Source of the DNA: Macrotrachela quadricornifera
Taxonomy: Eukaryota; Rotifera; Eurotatoria; Philodinida; Philodinidae
Assembly (NCBI GenBank): GCA_022393335.1
Contig: JAJEKB010021746.1
Span: 51,097 to 115,096 of the forward strand
Direction of reading: 5' to 3'
Length of the DNA: 64,000 nt
Shown here: positions 62,930 through 64,000 of the stretch, in pieces
How the letters are laid out: each line of letters begins with the position of its first letter
Position numbering within the stretch: the first letter of the stretch is position 1
Notes under the pieces: model-generated
Told to the model about the DNA's origin: nothing
Database searches by the model: none
What the model saw: the letters and a program-made list of their open reading frames with translations, nothing else
Program-made: the position numbers and the translations under genes

Positions 62930-63302
62930 CTTTAACAAAATAGAATTTTATTTTATTTTAAACAATTTTTTTTTCGATTATCTAGAATAAACTTATATCT
63001 CAATTGCTGGTTAAATCAATTCCAATAGTTTATCTATTATTATCCTCTATCATGAAAATAGATGTCAGGAATAAATCAAAAAATAAATATATAATATAAC
63101 AAGAAGAAAAAAAAGTACTTTGCTTTTTCGAAGTCACTCGATCATAATCATTCAAGATGGTGACGTCGCACAGCAGCTGATATGTACTTTTTATTTGAAA
63201 TTCTACCATGAATCATCAAATATACATATTATATTTATTCATTCTAGATTCTTTTCTTTTCTTCTTATAACATAAAACAATTGAAAAGTTTTATTTCAAA
63301 TA
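62930..63302. promoter_or_regulatory. Shared divergent promoter region of WDR3 and RAB2
   Basis: The two start codons are 373 bp apart and face away from each other. A GC-richer island at about 63150-63183 contains AAGATGGTGACGTCGCA, which combines a YY1-like AAGATGG and a CRE-like TGACGTCG. CAGCTG follows shortly after. Such motifs often sit near start sites of housekeeping genes. Their function here is inferred. Confidence 0.5.

Positions 63303-64000
<698 letters not shown>

Overview
The window looks like nuclear DNA of a small invertebrate, most likely a bdelloid rotifer. This is an inference, not a proven assignment. The DNA is strongly AT-rich. Genes are split by many short GT-AG introns, often 40-100 nt. 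The protein set is animal: a peptide-amidating PHM, a Munc13-like protein, WDR3, Rab2, a rhodopsin-type GPCR and hexosaminidase D. Around these lie relics of F-box/LRR-like and kinesin-light-chain-type TPR proteins, families that are very expanded in bdelloids, plus many small non-autonomous DNA transposons. There is no sign of prokaryotic organisation.

Layout. 2.6-4.5 kb (-): a four-exon gene joining a death-effector-like domain, one membrane helix and a six-unit NHL propeller. 5.8-6.7 kb (-): F-box/LRR-like relic. 7.4-9.0 kb (-): 3' half of an ABCB-type transporter, truncated and frameshifted. 9.0-14.2 kb: repeat block with a long terminal-inverted-repeat element. 15.4-16.4 kb (-): intronless GPCR. 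17.2-18.7 kb: two related foldback elements. 21.2-26.0 kb (-): HEXD, with a foldback element in one intron and a dead mariner in another. 28.0-29.9 kb (+): PHM with two homologous 65-nt exons. 30.6-32.0 kb: foldback with a second transposon nested in it. 32.5-34.0 kb (-): SF2 helicase of bacterial-like type. 34.8-35.3 kb (-): F-box/LRR-like relic. 36.1-37.5 kb: large foldback. 38.4-40.3 kb (+): secreted protein I do not recognise. 41.5-53.3 kb (+): Munc13-4/BAIAP3-type gene, 26 exons plus an alternative first exon. 53.7-55.4 kb: three hAT-like elements, one splitting a TPR relic. 58.2-62.9 kb (-): WDR3, 22 exons. 63.3 kb to the end (+): 5' part of RAB2, divergent from WDR3.

I rebuilt exons by hand from GT/AG sites and reading-frame phase. 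For seven gene models every junction keeps phase and the total is a multiple of three (NHL gene, HEXD, PHM, helicase, secreted protein, Munc13-like, WDR3), and the RAB2 exons also join in phase up to the window edge. That internal consistency is the main support for the boundaries; no transcript evidence was available.

PHM (peptide amidation) and the Munc13-like protein (vesicle priming) both belong to regulated secretion, RAB2 to ER-Golgi traffic, and WDR3 to ribosome biogenesis. They sit together as ordinary eukaryotic neighbours, not as an operon. The most unusual items are the DED-TM-NHL protein, the pair of frame-incompatible 65-nt exons in PHM, the alternative Munc13 start exons, and the number of long foldback elements, several inside introns.
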